Shown: positions 1-8,908, counted from the first letter of the stretch. The stretch: DNA of 64,000 nt from Micromonospora sp. RP3T (GCF_003027925.1 NZ_PYPS01000031.1:30147-94146), one strand, 5' to 3'. Numbers and translations: made by a program. The notes: generated by a model not told the origin, from the sequence alone.

Positions 1-351
1 GGCGCGCTGGCGCCGGTGCAGGCGTTGCTGCGGTGGGACGCGGCCTGGTTCGCCGCCCGCGAGCTGGCCGAGCGCCGGGAGTTGGGCTTCCCGCCGGCGG
101 TGCGGATGGCCAGCGTCACCGGCGTGGCCGAGGCGGTGGCCGACCTGCTGGCCGGCGCCCGGCTGCCGGACGGCGCCGAGGTGCTCGGCCCGGTGCCGGC
201 CGAGGAGGGCCGGGAGCGGATGCTGGTCCGGGTCCCGCGGTCCCGGGCGGGCGCGCTCGCCGGCGCGTTGCACGCCGCGGCCGGGCAACGCAGCGCCCGC
301 AAGGCCGCCGAACCGGTCCGGCTCCAGGTCGACCCGCTGAGCCTGTTCTGA
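1..351 (+). CDS. priA: Primosomal protein N' (PriA), C-terminal fragment
   Basis: Only the last ~116 residues are present; the gene runs off the left edge in frame 1. The visible part has the PriA C-terminal region: a segment like FAARELAERRELGFPPAVRMA, the conserved ERRELGFPP stretch found near the end of PriA, followed by the small alpha/beta C-terminal domain. PriA restarts stalled replication forks. Actinobacterial PriA proteins usually lack intact helicase motifs, but that part is outside the window. Position upstream of def-fmt-rsmB is the usual actinobacterial order and supports the call. Confidence 0.85.
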   Translation, partial: GALAPVQALLRWDAAWFAARELAERRELGFPPAVRMASVTGVAEAVADLLAGARLPDGAEVLGPVPAEEGRERMLVRVPRSRAGALAGALHAAAGQRSARKAAEPVRLQVDPLSLF

Positions 352-579
352 GCGGGCGCCGGGCGTGACGGAACGCACCCGGCCCCTCGCGTACGGTCGT
401 GACCTGGGGTTTGTCGTACACCTGGTCCGGCAATTGGATAGCGGGCGGTGATAGCATCGCCCGTCATGCCCAGGCGCGCGGGATTTCCGCGCGGTACGCG
501 GCGCGGCGGCTGCTCCGAGCACGTCGGGCCACACGGATTCGATGTCGTCAGTCAGCCGGTGAGCAGGGGTGGACCAGTC

Positions 580-1563
580 GTGACCGTTCGTCAGTCGATC
601 GTCTTCAACGGTGATCTCGGCAGCGGCAAGAGCACCGTTTCCGTCGAGATCGCCAAGCGGCTGGGGCTGCGCCGGGTCAGCGTCGGCGACCTCTACCGGC
701 AGATGGCGCAGGAGCGGCAGATGACCGCGCTCCAGCTCAACCTGCACGCCGAGCTGGACCAGGCGGTCGACGGCTACGTCGACCAGCTCCAGCGGGACAT
801 CGCCGCCTCCGGCGAGTCGCTGGTCATGGACTCCCGCCTGGCCTGGCACTTCTTCACCGACGCGCTCAAGGTGCACATGATCACCGAGCCGACCGAGGCG
901 GCCCGGCGGGTGCTGGCCCGCCCGTCCGGCCCGGCGGAGAGCTACACCTCGCTGGAGGAGGCGCGGGCCAAGCTGCGGGAACGCAGCGAGAGCGAGCGCA
1001 ACCGCTTCATCGTCCGGTACGGCGTCGACAAGGCCCGGCTGCGCAACTACGACCTGGTCTGCGACACCACCCGGGCCACGCCGGAGCAGGTGATCGCGCA
1101 CGTCGTCGACGTGTACGAGGGCCGGCTCGGCGCCGACGTGCTGCGCGCCGGCCAGCCGCTGCTGCTGCTCGACCCGACCCGGGTCTACCCGACCGAGGAC
1201 GTCGCCACGCTGCGCGGTCTCTGGGACGCGGAGCCGGCCGGCGAGGCGGGCCGGGCCGGCGACGAGCCGGTGGAGCCGCTGAGCATCGGCTACACCGGTG
1301 AGTACTTCTTCGTGGTCGACGGGCACCGGCGGCTCAGCGCCGCGGTGCGCGGCGGCCTCCCGATGGTCCCGGCCCGGCTGGTCGCCGAGGTCGACGAGCC
1401 GGTGGTCGGCGGGCTGAGCGCCGTCGACTTCTTCGCCGCCCAGGCCCGGCCGGCCCTGATCCACGACTGGGAGGACGCGCACGGCATCGCGCTGCCGCTG
1501 CCCGAGCACGCGCTGCTGGGCGGCGGCCCGGTGCTGGCCGGGGAGCCGGGCGCCGGCGCCTGA
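580..1563 (+). CDS. Cytidylate/adenylate kinase-like P-loop kinase with C-terminal ParB-like segment
   Basis: A 327-residue protein. Residues ~5-175 form a nucleotide-kinase fold: Walker A GDLGSGKST near residue 10, then VSVGDLYRQMA and a LID-like arginine-rich region (RSESERNRFIVRYGVDKAR), as in the cytidylate-kinase-like family. After ~190 comes a second module, LLLLDPTRVYPTED... and VVDGHRRLSAAVRGGLP (~245-260), which resembles ParB/sulfiredoxin-type domains (the GHRR motif). The start chosen is GTG at 580 with a purine-rich AGGGGTGG about 8 nt upstream. The frame stays open back to 448, but that extension is arginine-rich with no domain. Substrate is unknown; both the kinase call and the ParB-like call rest on motifs only. 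Confidence 0.7.
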   Translation: MTVRQSIVFNGDLGSGKSTVSVEIAKRLGLRRVSVGDLYRQMAQERQMTALQLNLHAELDQAVDGYVDQLQRDIAASGESLVMDSRLAWHFFTDALKVHMITEPTEAARRVLARPSGPAESYTSLEEARAKLRERSESERNRFIVRYGVDKARLRNYDLVCDTTRATPEQVIAHVVDVYEGRLGADVLRAGQPLLLLDPTRVYPTEDVATLRGLWDAEPAGEAGRAGDEPVEPLSIGYTGEYFFVVDGHRRLSAAVRGGLPMVPARLVAEVDEPVVGGLSAVDFFAAQARPALIHDWEDAHGIALPLPEHALLGGGPVLAGEPGAGA

Positions 1564-1613
1564 CCGGCGGGGTCGCCCGAACCGGGCGAACCGGGGGATG
1601 ATGGGGTCCTTCG

Positions 1614-2906
1614 ATGCCTGGGAGGCCGCCCGTGGATCCTGCCGACGCCCTCGCACTGCTGATGTCCCCCGCGGGCCGGGTCGATCCCTACCCGACGTAC
1701 GAACGGCTGCGGGCGCACGGCCCGGTGGTCCAGGCCGGCCCGGTCTTCTACGTGGTGACCGGGTACGCGGAGGCCGACGCGATCCTGCGGGACGCCCGGT
1801 TCGGGGTGATGGACGACGCCCTGCGGGACCAGTTCATGCCCGGCTGGCGGGAGAGCCCGGCGGTGCTGTCGATCTCCCGGTCGATGCTGCGCACCAACCC
1901 GCCCGACCACAGCCGGATGCGGCGGCTGGCCGCCGGCGCGTTCACCCCGCGCCGGATCGCCGCCATGCGCGGTGTGGTCGAGGCGCAGGCGGACGCGCTG
2001 ATCGACGCCATGCTGGCCGCCGGCCGGGGCGGGGCGCCCGTCGACTTCATGGCCGCGTTCGCGTACCCGCTGCCGGTGGGGGTGATCTGCGCGTTGCTCG
2101 GCGTGCCGGCGGCGGACCGGCCGCTGTTCCGGCGCTGGGCCACCGACCTGACCGGCGTGCTGGAGCCGGAAATCACCCCGGACGAGCTGGCCGTCGCCGA
2201 CCGCGGCGCGGCGGAGCTGCGCGCCTACTTCTCCGAGCTGGTCGCGGCCCGCCGCCGGGTCCCCGCCGACGACCTGACCACCGCGCTGGTGCAGGCGCAC
2301 GACGCCGACGGCGAGCGGCTGTCGGGCGACGAGCTGCTGGCCAACCTGATCGTGCTGCTGGTGGCCGGCTTCGAGACCACCACCAACCTGCTCGGCAACG
2401 GCCTGGTGGCGCTGCTGGGCCACCCGGCCGCGGCGGCGGCGCTGCGCGAGCACCCGGAGCTCGCCCCCGGTCACGTCGACGAGCTGCTGCGCTACGACTC
2501 GCCGGTGCAGCTCACCTCCCGGATGAGCACCGCGCCCTCCCGGCACGGCGGCGTCGACCTGCCGCCGGAGAGCTGGATCATCGTGATGCTCGGCGCGGCG
2601 AACCGGGACCCCGCCCGGTTCCCCGAGCCGGCCCGCTTCGACCCCTGGCGCCCGCAGGTCCATCCGCTGTCCTTCGGCGCCGGCCCGCACTACTGCCTCG
2701 GCGCGGCGCTGGCCCGGCTGGAGGCACAGGTGGCGTTCCCGCTGCTGCTGCGCCGGCTGCCCGAGCTGGCCCTGGCCGGCCGGCCCGAACGGCGGGTCCG
2801 GCTCACCCTGCGCGGCTTCGCCACGCTGCCGGTCGCGCCGGGGCGGGAGGCGGCCCCGGTCACCGTTGCCGGTCCGCCGCCGGGGGCGGCCGGGCCGACT
2901 CCGTAG
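1614..2906 (+). CDS. Cytochrome P450
   Basis: A 430-residue soluble bacterial class I P450. The I-helix oxygen-binding motif is AGFETTT (~residue 249), the ExxR motif is ELLR (~293), and the heme-binding loop is FGAGPHYCLG with the cysteine ligand near residue 361. No ferredoxin or reductase gene is adjacent, so electrons presumably come from partners encoded elsewhere. The substrate cannot be deduced. ATG at 1614 is used; a GTG 18 nt later (1632) is an alternative start. It sits between priA and def, where actinomycete core gene order is often interrupted by single accessory genes. Confidence 0.9.
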   Translation: MPGRPPVDPADALALLMSPAGRVDPYPTYERLRAHGPVVQAGPVFYVVTGYAEADAILRDARFGVMDDALRDQFMPGWRESPAVLSISRSMLRTNPPDHSRMRRLAAGAFTPRRIAAMRGVVEAQADALIDAMLAAGRGGAPVDFMAAFAYPLPVGVICALLGVPAADRPLFRRWATDLTGVLEPEITPDELAVADRGAAELRAYFSELVAARRRVPADDLTTALVQAHDADGERLSGDELLANLIVLLVAGFETTTNLLGNGLVALLGHPAAAAALREHPELAPGHVDELLRYDSPVQLTSRMSTAPSRHGGVDLPPESWIIVMLGAANRDPARFPEPARFDPWRPQVHPLSFGAGPHYCLGAALARLEAQVAFPLLLRRLPELALAGRPERRVRLTLRGFATLPVAPGREAAPVTVAGPPPGAAGPTP

Positions 2907-2948
2907 ACTGGGGGCGCACCACCCGTCCCAGACAAGGAGCCCCGCCGC

Positions 2949-3509
2949 GTGACCGTTCAGCCCATCCGTCTGTTCGGCGATCCGGTGCTGCGCACGCCGG
3001 CCGACCCGGTGGTCGACTTCGACGCCGAGCTGCGCAAGCTGGTCGCCGACCTGACCGACACGATGCGTGAGCAGAACGGCGCCGGCCTGGCCGCGCCGCA
3101 GCTCGGAGTGAGCCTGCGGGTGTTCACCTTCGACGTCGACGACATGCTCGGCCACCTGGTCAATCCGGTGCTGGAGTTCCCTGACGAGGAGGAGCAGGAC
3201 GGCCCGGAGGGCTGCCTCTCCATCCCCGGGCTCTACTTCGACACGAAGCGCCGGCAGAACGTGATCGCCAAGGGCTTCAGCGCCCACGGCGACCCGATGC
3301 AGATCGTCGGCACCGGCCTGATGGCCCGCTGCGTGCAGCACGAGACCGACCACCTCGACGGGGTGCTCTTCGTCGACCGGCTCGACGCGGCCGGCCGCAA
3401 GGAGGCCATGAAGGCGATCCGGCAGGCCGACTGGTACGACCAGGGCGCCCCGCCCACGGTCAAACTCAGCCCGCATCCCGTCAGCAACCCGTTCGGCCTG
3501 GGACGGTGA
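2949..3509 (+). CDS. def: Peptide deformylase
   Basis: Removes the N-formyl group from nascent proteins, using a metal ion. All three family motifs are visible: NGAGLAAPQ (~residue 43), EGCLSIPG (~86) with the metal-ligand Cys, and HETDH (~131), the catalytic HExxH. Length 186 residues is normal. Start is GTG at 2949, preceded by AAGGAG about 9 nt away. A -10-like TAGACT lies at 2904-2909, inside the last codons of the P450 gene, so the def-fmt-rsmB group probably has its own promoter. The stop codon overlaps the fmt start region, consistent with coupled translation of the formylation/deformylation pair. Confidence 0.97.
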   Translation: MTVQPIRLFGDPVLRTPADPVVDFDAELRKLVADLTDTMREQNGAGLAAPQLGVSLRVFTFDVDDMLGHLVNPVLEFPDEEEQDGPEGCLSIPGLYFDTKRRQNVIAKGFSAHGDPMQIVGTGLMARCVQHETDHLDGVLFVDRLDAAGRKEAMKAIRQADWYDQGAPPTVKLSPHPVSNPFGLGR

Positions 3510-3514
3510 CCGGG

Positions 3515-4441
3515 ATGCGCCTGGTCTTCGCCGGCACGCCGGCGGTCGCCGTACCGGCCCTGGACGCGATCGCCGCCTCCGGCCACGAGCTGCTCGCCGT
3601 GGTCACCCGCCCCGACGCCCCCGCCGGCCGGGGTCGGGGGCTGCACCGCTCGCCGGTCGGCGCGTGGGCCGACGCGCACGGCGTGGAGGTGCTCACCCCG
3701 GCCCGGCCGCGCGAGCCGGAGTTCCTCGACCGGCTGCGCGCGCTCGCGCCGGACTGCGTGCCAGTGGTCGCCTACGGCGCGCTGGTGCCGCCGGTGGCGT
3801 TGGAGATCCCCCGGCACGGCTGGATCAACCTGCACTTCTCGCTGCTGCCCGCCTGGCGGGGCGCGGCTCCGGTGCAGCACGCCGTGCTGCACGGCGACGA
3901 GCTGACCGGGGCCAGCGTGTTCCAACTGGAGGCGGGGCTGGACACCGGGCCGGTCTTCGGCACGGTCACCGACGAGATCCGGCCCGCCGACACGTCCGGC
4001 GACCTGCTGGAGCGGCTGGCCCGGTCCGGCGCGGGGCTGCTGGTAGCGGTCCTGGACGCGATCGGCGCCGGCACCGCCCGGGCCGAGCCGCAGCCGGCCG
4101 ACGGGGTCTCGCTGGCGCCGAAGCTGACCGTGGACGACGCCCGGGTCCGCTGGACCGATCCGGCGTTCGCGGTGGACCGGCGGGTGCGGGCCTGCACGCC
4201 GGCGCCCGGCCCGTGGACCACGTTCCGCGACGACCGGGTCAAGCTCGGCCCGGTCACCCCGCTGGCGAACGGCCCCGAGCTGAAGCCGGGTGAGCTGCTG
4301 GTGGAGAAGTCCCAGGTGCTGGTGGGCACCGCGACCGGGCCGGTGCGGCTCGGCGAGGTGCGCGCGGCCGGCAAGAAGGCCATGTCGGCCGGCGACTGGG
4401 CGCGCGGCGTCCGGGTCGCCACCGGCGAGGTGTTCTCATGA
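3515..4441 (+). CDS. fmt: Methionyl-tRNA formyltransferase
   Basis: Formylates initiator Met-tRNA using 10-formyl-THF, the partner activity of the adjacent def. The N-terminal Rossmann-like domain begins RLVFAGTPAVAVPALDAI. The folate/catalytic region NLHFSLLPAWRGAAPVQHAV (~residues 105-125) contains the Asn-His and the SLLP signature, followed by the conserved GDELTGASVFQLEAGLDTG. The C-terminal OB-like tRNA-binding domain follows. I start at ATG 3515 because it aligns with family N-termini. A GTG at 3506, overlapping the def stop as GTGA, would add three residues. The gene ends with ATGA shared with rsmB. Confidence 0.96.
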   Translation: MRLVFAGTPAVAVPALDAIAASGHELLAVVTRPDAPAGRGRGLHRSPVGAWADAHGVEVLTPARPREPEFLDRLRALAPDCVPVVAYGALVPPVALEIPRHGWINLHFSLLPAWRGAAPVQHAVLHGDELTGASVFQLEAGLDTGPVFGTVTDEIRPADTSGDLLERLARSGAGLLVAVLDAIGAGTARAEPQPADGVSLAPKLTVDDARVRWTDPAFAVDRRVRACTPAPGPWTTFRDDRVKLGPVTPLANGPELKPGELLVEKSQVLVGTATGPVRLGEVRAAGKKAMSAGDWARGVRVATGEVFS

Positions 4442-5943
4442 GTGCCGCGGAGCGGCCCGTCGAGGGTGAGCGCCCGCGGGGGTACGACCGCGGCACCGGC
4501 GACCGGCCGCGTGGCCCGGGTCGCGGCGGTGACCGGCCGTACCGGGGCGGCGCCGACCGGCGGGGCGGGCAGCGTCCGGTCCGGCCGACCGTGGACCTGC
4601 CCCGGCACGTCGCGTACGAGGCGTTGGCGGCGGTGCACCGCGACGACGCGTACGCCAACCTGGTGCTCCCGGCGATGCTGCGCGAGGCGGGGCTGAGCGG
4701 GCGGGACGCCGCGTTCGCCACCGAGCTGACCTACGGCACGCTGCGGCACACCGGCACGTTGGACGCGATCGTCACCGACGCGGCCGGCCGGGACGTGCAG
4801 CGGATCGACCCGCCGGTGCGGGACGCGCTGCGGCTCGGGGCGTACCAGTTGCTGCACACCCGGGTGCCGGCGCACGCGGCGGTGTCGTCCACGGTGGACC
4901 TGGTCCGCATGGTGGGGCCGGGCGCGACCGGGTTCGCCAACGCGGTGCTGCGGGAGATCGCCGGCCGGGACGCCGACGCCTGGGTGGCGAAGCTCGCCCC
5001 GGCCGAGGGCGTCGATCCGATCGGTCACCTCGCGCTGGCGTACAGCCATCCGCAGTGGATCGTGCGGTCGTTCGCCGAGGCGCTCGGCGGTGATCTGGGG
5101 GAGACCACCCGGCTGCTGATCGAGGACAATGAGCGCCCGCCGGTCCACCTGTGCGCCCGGCCGGGGCGGGCCGACGCGGTGGCGCTGGCCGACGAGGTCG
5201 GCGGCGCGCCCGGCGCGTTCTCGCCGTACGCGGTCTATCTTGCCGGCGGCGCGCCGGGCGACCTGGCGGCGGTCGTCGACGGGCGGGCCCACGTGCAGGA
5301 CGAGGGCTCCCAACTGGTGGCGGACGCCCTGGCGAACGCGCCGGTGGACGGCCCGGACGGCCGTTGGCTGGACCTGTGCGCCGGTCCGGGCGGCAAGTCC
5401 GGTCTGCTCGGCGCGCTGGCCGCGCAGCGCGGGGCGCGGCTGACCGCGGTCGAGGTGGCGGAGCACCGGGCCCGGCTGGTCGAGCAGGCGACCCGGGGCC
5501 TGCCGGTCACGGTGCTGCACCTCGACGGGCGGGACGTCGGCGGTGACCCGAAGCTGCCGGAGGGGCACTTCGACCGGGTGCTGGTGGACGCGCCGTGCAC
5601 CGGCCTGGGGGCGTTGCGTCGTCGGCCGGAGTCGCGCTGGCGCCGGCAGCCGGCGGACCTGCCGCCGTTGACCCGGTTGCAGCGCGAGCTGCTCACCGCG
5701 GCGCTGCGGGCGGTCCGTCCGGGCGGTGTGGTGGCGTACGTGACGTGTTCGCCACACGTGGTGGAGACGCACGTGACGGTGACCGAGGCGTCCCGGCGGT
5801 GTGGTTTCCCGGTCGACTTCGTGGACGCCCGCCCGCTGCTGCCGGCCGGCATGCCCGGCCTGGGTGACGGCCCGACGGTGCAGCTCTGGCCGCACCGGCA
5901 CGGCACCGACGCGATGTTCCTGGCGGTGCTCCGCCGCGGCTGA
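4438..5943 (+). CDS. rsmB: 16S rRNA (cytosine-5-)-methyltransferase RsmB
   Basis: A 501-residue RsmB/Sun-type enzyme that makes m5C967 in 16S rRNA. Residues ~55-185 form the NusB-like RNA-binding domain. The SAM-dependent methyltransferase domain carries LDLCAGPGGKSG (motif I, ~318-329), DAPCTGLGALRRRPE (motif IV with a catalytic Cys) and VTCSPHVVETH (motif VI with the second Cys). The first ~50 residues are a disordered Arg/Gly-rich tail (repeated RG, RGG) that many bacterial RsmB proteins lack. The ATG overlaps the fmt stop (ATGA), so translation is probably coupled. Confidence 0.95.
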   Translation: MSAAERPVEGERPRGYDRGTGDRPRGPGRGGDRPYRGGADRRGGQRPVRPTVDLPRHVAYEALAAVHRDDAYANLVLPAMLREAGLSGRDAAFATELTYGTLRHTGTLDAIVTDAAGRDVQRIDPPVRDALRLGAYQLLHTRVPAHAAVSSTVDLVRMVGPGATGFANAVLREIAGRDADAWVAKLAPAEGVDPIGHLALAYSHPQWIVRSFAEALGGDLGETTRLLIEDNERPPVHLCARPGRADAVALADEVGGAPGAFSPYAVYLAGGAPGDLAAVVDGRAHVQDEGSQLVADALANAPVDGPDGRWLDLCAGPGGKSGLLGALAAQRGARLTAVEVAEHRARLVEQATRGLPVTVLHLDGRDVGGDPKLPEGHFDRVLVDAPCTGLGALRRRPESRWRRQPADLPPLTRLQRELLTAALRAVRPGGVVAYVTCSPHVVETHVTVTEASRRCGFPVDFVDARPLLPAGMPGLGDGPTVQLWPHRHGTDAMFLAVLRRG

Positions 5944-5967
5944 CCCGCGCCCACCCCTTGCCCCTCA

Positions 5968-6064
5968 CCCCACCCCGTTTCCCGGTGCTGATTCACGGAA
6001 AGTGGTGGCATTTCGCGCGCCATGCCCACTCTTTCCGTGAACCAGCGGGGGGAGACGGGGTGGG
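5968..6064. repeat. Long imperfect inverted repeat between rsmB and the M28 peptidase gene
   Basis: Two arms of about 43 nt (roughly 5968-6010 and 6021-6064) are mostly complementary around a 10-nt centre. The best-paired core is GCTGATTCACGGAAAG at 5987-6002 against CTTTCCGTGAACCAGC at 6031-6046. The outer arms are CCCACCCCG against CGGGGTGGG. It could fold into a very stable hairpin and act as a terminator for def-fmt-rsmB. It is much longer than a normal terminator and has no T-run, so a repeated palindromic element is equally possible. Confidence 0.7.
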
Positions 6065-6135
6065 GTGACGGCGGGGGAGACCCGCGTCGGGTGCATCTCG
6101 GGTGGGGGAGGGGGGTGGTGGGATGTGACGGGCCG

Positions 6136-6163
6136 TTGACTAAGTGATCGATGCATGTAACTG
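6136..6163 (+). promoter_or_regulatory. Candidate promoter for the M28 peptidase gene
   Basis: TTGACT (6136-6141), a 16-nt spacer, then TAACTG (6158-6163). The -35 is good, the -10 only fair. It would give a leader of about 52 nt ahead of ATG 6223, which has GAGGAG just upstream. Confidence 0.4.
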
Positions 6164-6222
6164 TTCCGATCACCGGTCCTCGGCCGTCACCCCCGCCCGC
6201 ACGACCCCCACGAGGAGTCTCC

Positions 6223-7974
6223 ATGAGACGCAGTACGCCGACCACGAGCCTCGCGCTCGCCCTCGTCGCCACCCTGACGACGGCGAGCCTGGCCGGCACC
6301 GCCTCCGCCTCCGCCGCGCCCGCTCCGGCCGCCCCCGCCCCGGCCGTCGCCGCGCTCGCCGCACCGGACGTCTCGCTGACCAACGTCCAGGCCCACCTCA
6401 CCCAGCTCAACTCCATCGCCAGCAGCAACGGCGGCAACCGCCGGGCCGGCTCGGCCGGCTACGCCGCCTCGGTCAGCTACGTCAAGGGCAAGCTCCAGGC
6501 CGCCGGCTACACGGTCACCGAGCAGAACTGCACCACCTGCACGTACCCGGGCAGCAACCTGATCGCCGAGTGGCCGCAGGGCCCGGCCGACCAGGTCGTC
6601 ATGTTCGGCGCGCACCTGGACAGCGTCTCCGCCGGCCCCGGCATCAACGACAACGGCTCCGGCTCGGCCACGCTGCTGGAGAACGCGCTGGTGCTGGCCG
6701 CGCAGAACCCGACCATGACCAAGCGGGTCCGGTTCGCCTGGTGGAACGGCGAGGAGCAGGGCCTCCAGGGCTCCAAGCACTACGTCAACCAGCTCAGCAC
6801 CACCCAGCGGGGCTACATCAAGGGCTACTACAACTTCGACATGGTGGGCTCGCCCAACGGCGGCTACTTCATCAACCGGATCACCTCGGCCACCGCGGCG
6901 CCGCTGAAGGCGTACTGGGACTCGTTCGGCATCCAGCCGGAGGAGAACACCGAGGGGCAGGGCCGCTCGGACGACTACTCGTTCGCCAACGTCGGCATCC
7001 AGACCTCCGGCTACGCGGCCGGCGCCAGCTACACCAAGACCGCCGCCCAGGCCGCCAAGTGGGGCGGCACCTCCGGCGCGGCGTACGACGGCTGCTACCA
7101 CCGCTCCTGCGACACCACCAGCAACATCAACACGACGGTGCTCAACCGCAGTGCCGACGGCGTGGCGTACGCGATCTGGGCGCTCGCGGTCGGCGGCGGC
7201 ACGCCGGCCAACGACTTCTCCGTCGCGGTCAGCCCCACCTCCGGCAGCGTCGCCCGGGGCGGCTCCACCATCGCCACCGTCAGCACCGCCACCACCAGCG
7301 GCAGCGCCCAGACGGTGGCGTTGTCGGCCAGCGGCGCCCCGAGCGGCGTCACGGTCGGCTTCAGCCCGTCGTCGGTCACCTCCGGCGGCTCCGCCACCAT
7401 GACGGTCAGCGCCTCGTCCACGGCGACCACCGGCACGTTCACGCTCACCGTCACCGGCACCGGCTCGGCCACCCGCACCGCCAGCTACACGATCACGGTG
7501 ACCGGCGGCAGCGGCGGCTGCACCGCCGGACAGCTCATCGGCAACAGCAGCTTCGAGTCCGGCACCACGCCGTGGACGACCAGCTCCGGCGTGATCACCA
7601 ACGACTCCGGCCAGGCGGCCCGGACCGGGTCCTACAAGGCGTGGCTGAACGGTTACGGCTCCTCGCACACCGACACGCTCTCCCAGTCGGTGACGCTGCC
7701 GACCGGCTGCACCAGCTACACGCTGGCGTTCTGGCTGCACATCGACTCGGCCGAGACCACCACCTCGACCGCGTACGACAAGCTGACCGTGCAGGTCGGC
7801 TCCACCACGCTGGCGACCTACTCGAACCTGAACAAGGCCACCGGCTACACCCAGCGCAGCTTCAACCTCGCCGGGTACGCCGGCCAGACGGTGACGCTCA
7901 AGTGGACCGGCGTCGAGGACGCCTCGCTCCAGACCAGCTTCGTCGTCGACGACGTGACGCTCCAGGTCGGCTGA
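6223..7974 (+). CDS. Secreted M28-family zinc aminopeptidase with C-terminal beta domains
   Basis: A 583-residue exported protein. Residues 1-~38 are a Sec signal peptide (MRRSTPTT, hydrophobic core, then alanine-rich ASASAAP). The M28 domain shows the two-zinc ligands in order: GAHLDS, GINDNGSG, NGEEQG (catalytic Glu and ligand), NFDMVGS and DGCYHRSCD, as in Streptomyces griseus aminopeptidase. After ~residue 330 follow an Ig-like/BACON-style Thr/Ser-rich beta domain and then a C-terminal jelly-roll-like domain (SSFESGTTPWTT ... FVVDDVTLQV), probably for substrate or wall binding. ATG 6223 is chosen because it begins the signal peptide and has GAGGAG upstream; the frame is open from 6151. 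Likely role: scavenging amino acids from extracellular peptides. Confidence 0.92.
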   Translation: MRRSTPTTSLALALVATLTTASLAGTASASAAPAPAAPAPAVAALAAPDVSLTNVQAHLTQLNSIASSNGGNRRAGSAGYAASVSYVKGKLQAAGYTVTEQNCTTCTYPGSNLIAEWPQGPADQVVMFGAHLDSVSAGPGINDNGSGSATLLENALVLAAQNPTMTKRVRFAWWNGEEQGLQGSKHYVNQLSTTQRGYIKGYYNFDMVGSPNGGYFINRITSATAAPLKAYWDSFGIQPEENTEGQGRSDDYSFANVGIQTSGYAAGASYTKTAAQAAKWGGTSGAAYDGCYHRSCDTTSNINTTVLNRSADGVAYAIWALAVGGGTPANDFSVAVSPTSGSVARGGSTIATVSTATTSGSAQTVALSASGAPSGVTVGFSPSSVTSGGSATMTVSASSTATTGTFTLTVTGTGSATRTASYTITVTGGSGGCTAGQLIGNSSFESGTTPWTTSSGVITNDSGQAARTGSYKAWLNGYGSSHTDTLSQSVTLPTGCTSYTLAFWLHIDSAETTTSTAYDKLTVQVGSTTLATYSNLNKATGYTQRSFNLAGYAGQTVTLKWTGVEDASLQTSFVVDDVTLQVG

Positions 7975-7982
7975 GCGCGTGG

Positions 7983-8012
7983 GGGCGGGGTGGGCCGACG
8001 CCCGCCCCGCCC
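7983..8012. terminator. Bidirectional terminator-like hairpin
   Basis: GGGCGGGGTGGGC (7983-7995) pairs with GCCCGCCCCGCCC (8000-8012) over 13 bp with a single G-T wobble and a 4-nt loop. It lies between the convergent peptidase and lipoprotein genes. There is no T-run, as is usual in high-GC actinomycetes. Confidence 0.6.
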
Positions 8013-8017
8013 GCGGC

Positions 8018-8908
8018 TCAGGTGACCGGCAGCGCCGAGCCGCCGGCGCCCCGCACCGAGCGGGTCAGCGTCCGGTCGGAGACCCAGAGGAAGCACTGCA
8101 CACCCCGGTCGCCGTCGCGCCACTGCTGCTCGTACGGGTGGTAGACGATGGTGCCGGCCCGGTACTGCATCTTCCCGTCGTTCGGCACCTTGGCGTACTT
8201 CGCGATCAGCCCCCGGCACGCCTTGTGCGCCCGCAGCGAGGTGCGCTGGAACTCGGCGTAGCTGATGTCGGGCGCCTGGTAGATCCCGACGAACTCGGCG
8301 TGGTGCTTCGCGGTGCAGGTCACCGGCCGCATGGCCTGCACCTCGTCCTTGCTCAGCTTCGGGTTGAAGCAGCCCAACGCCAGCGGAGAGCCGGGCTTGA
8401 GCGCGCCGCGCAGGCTGCCGGTACGGGCGGCCACGTTGCCCTCGTCCAGGTCGGTCACCTCGGCGACGTCGCAGCGGTACCAGCGGGCGCCGCCGGACCA
8501 GGCCAACGCGGACGGGAAGACCACGGAGAGCTGCAACCGCCCGGACCGCCAGTCCGCGCCGACGGCCCGGGTGACCTGCCGGGCGCACTCGGCGTGCGCG
8601 GAGCGCACGCCGGCCGAACCGGCGCGCGGCGGCGCGGAGCGACCGGCGTCCGGGCCGCCCAGCGTGCCCACGTGCAGCGTCTCGGCGCGGTGCGAGGCGG
8701 CGCAGTCGACCGGCTGGTAGCCGCTGAGGTAGCCGACGTCGGCGACGGTCGGGTGGCAGACGTCGGCCGCGGGCACGAAGCCCACCGGGGCGGCGAAGGC
8801 CGGCCACTCGTCGATGAGGTCGCGGTCCACCCCGGCCGGCGCGCTGCACCCGCCGACCGCCAGCACCGCCACCGCGCCCGCGGCGACCGCCGCCCACCAT
8901 CGCCGCAT
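8018..8908 (-). CDS. Septum-formation family lipoprotein, copy 1
   Basis: A 296-residue predicted lipoprotein. MRRWWAAVAAGAVAVLAVGG followed by Cys is a lipobox (LAVGGC), so the mature protein would be anchored outside the membrane. The rest matches the actinobacterial septum-formation domain pattern: paired Cys-containing blocks such as VTCTAKHHAEFVGIY and GDRGVQCFLW, probably forming disulfides. ATG 8908 is chosen because it starts the signal peptide and has GGAGGT 8 nt upstream; the frame is open to 8971. Its neighbour at 9030-9917 is a clear paralogue. Role in cell division is inferred from the family name only. Confidence 0.75.
   Translation of the reverse strand: MRRWWAAVAAGAVAVLAVGGCSAPAGVDRDLIDEWPAFAAPVGFVPAADVCHPTVADVGYLSGYQPVDCAASHRAETLHVGTLGGPDAGRSAPPRAGSAGVRSAHAECARQVTRAVGADWRSGRLQLSVVFPSALAWSGGARWYRCDVAEVTDLDEGNVAARTGSLRGALKPGSPLALGCFNPKLSKDEVQAMRPVTCTAKHHAEFVGIYQAPDISYAEFQRTSLRAHKACRGLIAKYAKVPNDGKMQYRAGTIVYHPYEQQWRDGDRGVQCFLWVSDRTLTRSVRGAGGSALPVT

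Noticed and set aside
1290..3476. Long open frame on the minus strand across kinase, P450 and def
   Set aside because: Antisense to three clear genes and rich in Arg/Gly/His low-complexity sequence, typical of high-GC shadow frames.
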